Assembly (NCBI RefSeq): GCF_009730915.1
Contig: NC_052487.1
Location: forward strand, 17,290,529-17,354,528
DNA from: Dioscorea cayenensis subsp. rotundata
Lineage: Eukaryota; Streptophyta; Magnoliopsida; Dioscoreales; Dioscoreaceae
Reading direction: 5' to 3'
DNA length: 64,000 nt
In this document: positions 61,023 to 64,000 of the stretch, in pieces
Position numbering within the stretch: the first letter of the stretch is position 1
Layout of the letters: every line of letters starts with the position of its first letter
The notes under the pieces: generated by a model
What the model saw: only the letters and a program-made list of their open reading frames with translations
What the model was told of the DNA's origin: nothing
Database searches by the model: none
Made by a program: the position numbers and the translations under genes

Positions 61023-61890
61023 TAGGGATGGCAACGGGTAGGGTATGGGTAGGGTATACCAAAACCCTTACCCGTACCCGTAACCCCTACCCCATACCCG
61101 TACCCTTCATGGTAAAAAAAATCATACCCTTATCCTTACCCGCTTACCCGTTGTTCAAATTATCGAATTAAATTTAAATAATAATAAAAATAAATTAATT
61201 ATACATTATATTTCAATCTTTAAACACATGTTCATAAATTCAAATTACAAGTTGATATATATTTGTTTATCTTAAATTATATAATCACATAAAAATGACG
61301 TTTATTTAGGACTCAATGGTAACTCTACCTTTCGTTTTATTCATGTTTAATTATCTTGGTTTTTGTTTTAAATTTTTTCATATATCTACTATTTATATCT
61401 TATATAGCTTCAAATTTTATAAATATCTAGTAAGATTTTGAATATAAAAAACATTATAAGTAATTTTCATAAGTTATATCCAATTGATTTTTTATTAGTA
61501 TCTTATTTTTCAGGATGTTCTTATAATTTATAAAATAAATTATTATAACATTATTTTTTATATTTGTTTATTTTTAAATTTAATTATGATTCTTAATATA
61601 TATATCTAAAATTCAATTTTGATAATATTATCAAATATAAATATAAAAATTAAATTAAATTTAAAATAATATATTAAGAGAAAATTTGAAATATTCAAAT
61701 TAATCACCATGAAAATAGATATTGAGTAAATTATGAGTAAATGTTTAGTTTAATAAAAAATTATATATATATATATATATATATATGAGAGGGTAAGGGT
61801 AAAACCCGTACCCTCTTCAACGGGTAAGGGTAAGGGTAAGGGTACCGGTAGGGTAGGAGCATACCCTTACCCGACACGTACCAGCTTAGT
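61023..61890. mobile_element. Nested copy of the GGGTAC hAT element, right end lost
   Basis: Collinear with the element at 32941-33939: same left end TAGGGATGGCAACGGGTA, same AT-rich middle and (AT)n tract, and the same TACCCG/GGGTAAGGGTA right subterminal zone. It stops after 'acccgacacgtaccagctta' without the last 120 or so bases and terminal repeat. Confidence 0.85.
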
Positions 61891-62009
61891 TTTTTCTTAA
61901 TTATTAAAAAATTATAAAGTTTAAAACATTGTTTTTTTTTTTATAATTTTCATAATTTTTTGAAAAAAAAACTTGTTTTTAATTACTAAAGTTATTAAAA
62001 ACTTAACAC

Positions 62010-62085
62010 TGCAAACTCTAGGATTTGAACCATGGTGGGCTCTTACCATCCAATTCCAACAAACCACTCAAGCACATGCCCATTA
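62010..62085 (-). repeat. tRNA/SINE-head-like segment inside the hAT element
   Basis: Minus strand holds TGCTTGAGTGGTTTG (A box-like) and GGTTCAAATCC (a full B box match) about 45 bases apart. Too short for a tRNA gene with acceptor stem; probably a SINE remnant. Confidence 0.4.
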
Positions 62086-62664
62086 CATATTAGTTTTATA
62101 CAAACAAAATATTATAAAACATTAATATTCATATAAAAAATCTTATTGAACATAGTTCTTCTAAGATTTTCTGGCCGGCCAGCTAGGGCTTCAGCCTGGG
62201 CTGCCACCATGTGGGTCCGCCCCTGGTAACATGAATTGCAACATGGCCCTGACTGCTGACTTGACTAAATTCTGGTTATGTTGCAAACGATCTCAAGACT
62301 CATTAACCTCCCGGTCATGCTTAGTCCGAGTCAGTGCAGCCCGATCTCCCGATCCCGACTACCGGTAACTAGAATACCTCCTCAGTTCCTCGCCACGCAG
62401 TCCCCTCGCAAGGGGCACACGTCTTTGTGCGTCTTCATGAAAACTTACCAAACTTGATCTTCAATTCACCCGAGTTTGGCTTTTAAATCTTCCCAAGAAA
62501 GATCTTCAATCAATCAACCCAATTATACCAACAATAGACATGTCTTCAATCATATCCTTAATAGTCTTCAATCATACTTATTAAGGTTTCTTCAAATCAT
62601 ACCTTCAATAGACTTCATTAATACCATTGATAGATATTTCTTCAATTAAGCTCATCCATATTTA

Positions 62665-63108
62665 GGGGTTGTTTGGATTGGCTTTTAAAAAAAGTGCTTT
62701 TTTTTAATTTTGTAGAAGCACTTTTAAAAAAAGTACTTTTAGAATAAGTTAAGTGCTTATGTATATTTTTTCGTTTGGATGTATTAGTTTCAGAAACACT
62801 TCTGTAGTTGTGAAAATGTTTGTATGTTTATTTTAAAATTACTTTTACAACAAAAAATTACTAAAATACCCTTTTACTGGATTGACTGAGGGCATTTTAG
62901 TAAATGCACTTAACCAAATAGCTTATCAAAAACAGCTTATTTCCATAAGCTAGTGTTTGGCAGCTTATAAAATAAGCTGTATTTGAGTTTATTTCACAGC
63001 TTGAGCTTATTCAGAAAAGCCCATCCAAACACAATATAGAACCTCATAAGCACTTAACTTATAAAATAAGTGCTTTTGGGTCAGCTATAAGCTGATCCAA
63101 ACAACACC
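62665..63108. mobile_element. Tourist/PIF-Harbinger-like MITE
   Basis: Ends GGGGTTGTTTGGATTGGC and GCTGATCCAAACAACACC; flanking TTA duplications (62662-62664 and 63109-63111). Inner 'agtgctttt' and 'aaaataagtgctt' words mirror each other. 444 bases, no coding capacity. Confidence 0.85.
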
Positions 63109-63248
63109 TTAGTCTACAATCAAATCTCCCTAAATATGGTCTTTATATGATCTTGTCTTCAAGTTGTAACACATTCCAAAAATAGCTTCACCAAGATCTT
63201 GCATTGAGTTCCAACTCATTTTCCTATAGCAACTCCAATCGGCTTTTG

Positions 63249-63344
63249 ATTTGGCGTAGAATTTGGTCCAATTCGGCGCCAAATTCTGCGTCAAATTTGC
63301 AGAATGCTACAGTGGTACGCAACATGTAGCGCACCACTGTAGCA
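63249..63344. repeat. Two adjacent hairpins
   Basis: Hairpin 1: arms 63249-63266 (ATTTGGCGTAGAATTTGG) and 63279-63296, 16 of 18 paired. Hairpin 2: arms 63305-63320 (TGCTACAGTGGTACGC) and 63329-63344, 15 of 16 paired. Probably one end of a MITE continuing to the right. Confidence 0.75.
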
Positions 63345-63349
63345 ACGAT

Positions 63350-63760
63350 ATTTCTTTATTTTATTATTTTTTTTATTTTTTCTGTTTTCATTTTGATTTT
63401 TTTTTCTTTTTTTTTTCAGTTTTATTTTTTGTTTTTTTTATTTTTAAGTTTTTTTTGTTTTTTTCATTTATTTATTTATTTATTTATTTTTGGTTTTCAG
63501 TTTTAATTTTTTGTTAATTATTTTTTATTTTTTTAGATTATTATTTATCTTTTTTTATCCTTTTTGATTTTTTTGTTTTAATTTTCAGTTTATTTTTTTA
63601 ATTTTTCAGTTTATTATTTATTTATTTTATTATTTTATTATTTTTTAGTTTTAATTTTCAGTTTATTTTTTTTATATTTATTTATTTATTTATTTATTTT
63701 TATAAAATTTATATTTATAATTTATATTTTAATTTAATTAAATAATTTATAATTTAAGTT
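63350..63760. repeat. T-rich low-complexity tract
   Basis: Over 400 bases of T-rich sequence with TTTA and TTTTCAG words; non-coding. The rest to 64000 is AT-rich with nothing supported. Confidence 0.8.
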
Positions 63761-64000
63761 TTTATTTTTCAATTAATAAAAAATAAAAAATTAACGAAAA
63801 TAATACACGAAATATAACTTCATTAAAATTAACGAAAATTACACGAACAATAAAATAAAAACATAGAAAATAGTCATAACATAGATTATCATCGATAACA
63901 ATAAGAAAAAACACAACACACAAAATACAACTATAATAAAAGCTAAAGTAGATGGGTCTAATAATCTGGCATGTTATCACCACTTCCACCAATATTGCCA

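Larger units (their letters stand above)
60737..62225. mobile_element. hAT-type element with CAGTGGCGGA/CAGGGGCGGA ends
   Basis: Left end CAGTGGCGGACCCAGGAA, right end TGGGTCCGCCCCTG; an inverted repeat of about 13 bases with one mismatch. 8-base target duplications ATAACATG (60729-60736) and GTAACATG (62226-62233), one mismatch. Subterminal CAGCCCGGGC and CAGCCTGGGC face each other. No transposase. It contains a second element at 61023-61890. Confidence 0.82.
60380..63230 (-). mobile_element. LTR-like sequence, inverse copy, with nested elements
   Basis: The minus strand shares order and wording with the LTR-like sequence at 24900-31650: 'gtgaagctatttttgg', GAAGATC/TTGAAGA-rich middle, and 'gtcgaacttggttaccaa' followed by 'tgtgtg' near 60430-60410. 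It is diverged and opened by three insertions (60737-62225 with an inner element, and 62665-63108). No coding domain is visible. Confidence 0.45.

Noticed and set aside
61780..61880. GGGTAAGGGTA/TACCCG runs resembling telomere repeats (also at 32941-33110)
   Set aside because: Plant telomere repeats are TTTAGGG; these words are the subterminal zones of the hAT-type element defined by its ends and TSD.
62010..62085. tRNA gene suggested by A and B boxes
   Set aside because: No acceptor stem or cloverleaf of full length could be formed; better explained as a SINE remnant inside a hAT element.

Overview
This is nuclear DNA from a flowering plant. The evidence is AT-rich intergenic sequence, GT-AG introns, plant gene families (a SHAGGY/GSK3-like kinase, a leucine-rich-repeat receptor kinase, a SMARCA3/RAD5-like SNF2 helicase, a GT47 exostosin fragment) and plant-type transposons (Mutator-like with a Ulp1 protease, CACTA, hAT, Tourist-like MITEs, LINEs, tRNA-derived SINEs). 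I cannot name the species. Two blocks of exactly 1000 N (15510-16509, 33957-34956) are scaffold gaps.

Layout. 1-4.3 kb: a decayed Mutator-like element (MULE) with a Ulp1-like protease gene on + and a transposase remnant on -. 4.7-5.4 kb: a degenerate tandem repeat and a tRNA-derived SINE. 6.96-7.24 kb: an intact two-exon gene for a 60-residue membrane protein. 8.1-12.3 kb: a three-exon HIRAN-SNF2-RING helicase gene (-) with one single-base frameshift. 13.2-15.5 kb: a LINE (-) running into the first gap. 16.6-21.2 kb: repeats and two more decayed copies of the same MULE transposase. 21.9-22.2 kb: a GT47 pseudogene fragment. 24.0-24.5 kb: a Tourist-like MITE. 25.75-31.37 kb: a complete-ended CACTA transposon (TSD AGT) inserted in an LTR-like sequence. 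It carries a broken transposase gene and what look like captured exons of a host UvrD/SRS2-type helicase. 32.9-33.9 kb: a hAT-type element with a perfect 8-bp TSD. 35-40 kb: unassigned sequence. 40.5-45.9 kb: a 12-exon GSK3-like kinase gene (-) whose exons are riddled with single-base indels. 50.1-53.2 kb: a tandem duplication, one copy of which took a LINE insertion while the other keeps the empty site. 56.3-58.0 kb: an LRR receptor-like pseudokinase (-) with one frameshift. 59.5-63.3 kb: a Mutator-type MITE, then a second LTR-like sequence in inverse orientation holding nested hAT elements and another Tourist-like MITE.

The host genes are independent transcription units, not an operon. The main themes are nested transposition, probable gene capture by a CACTA element, and uneven base-level accuracy: three otherwise well-preserved genes are broken by small indels. 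These are very dense in the kinase gene on the right of the second gap, which points to assembly error as at least as likely as true gene death.
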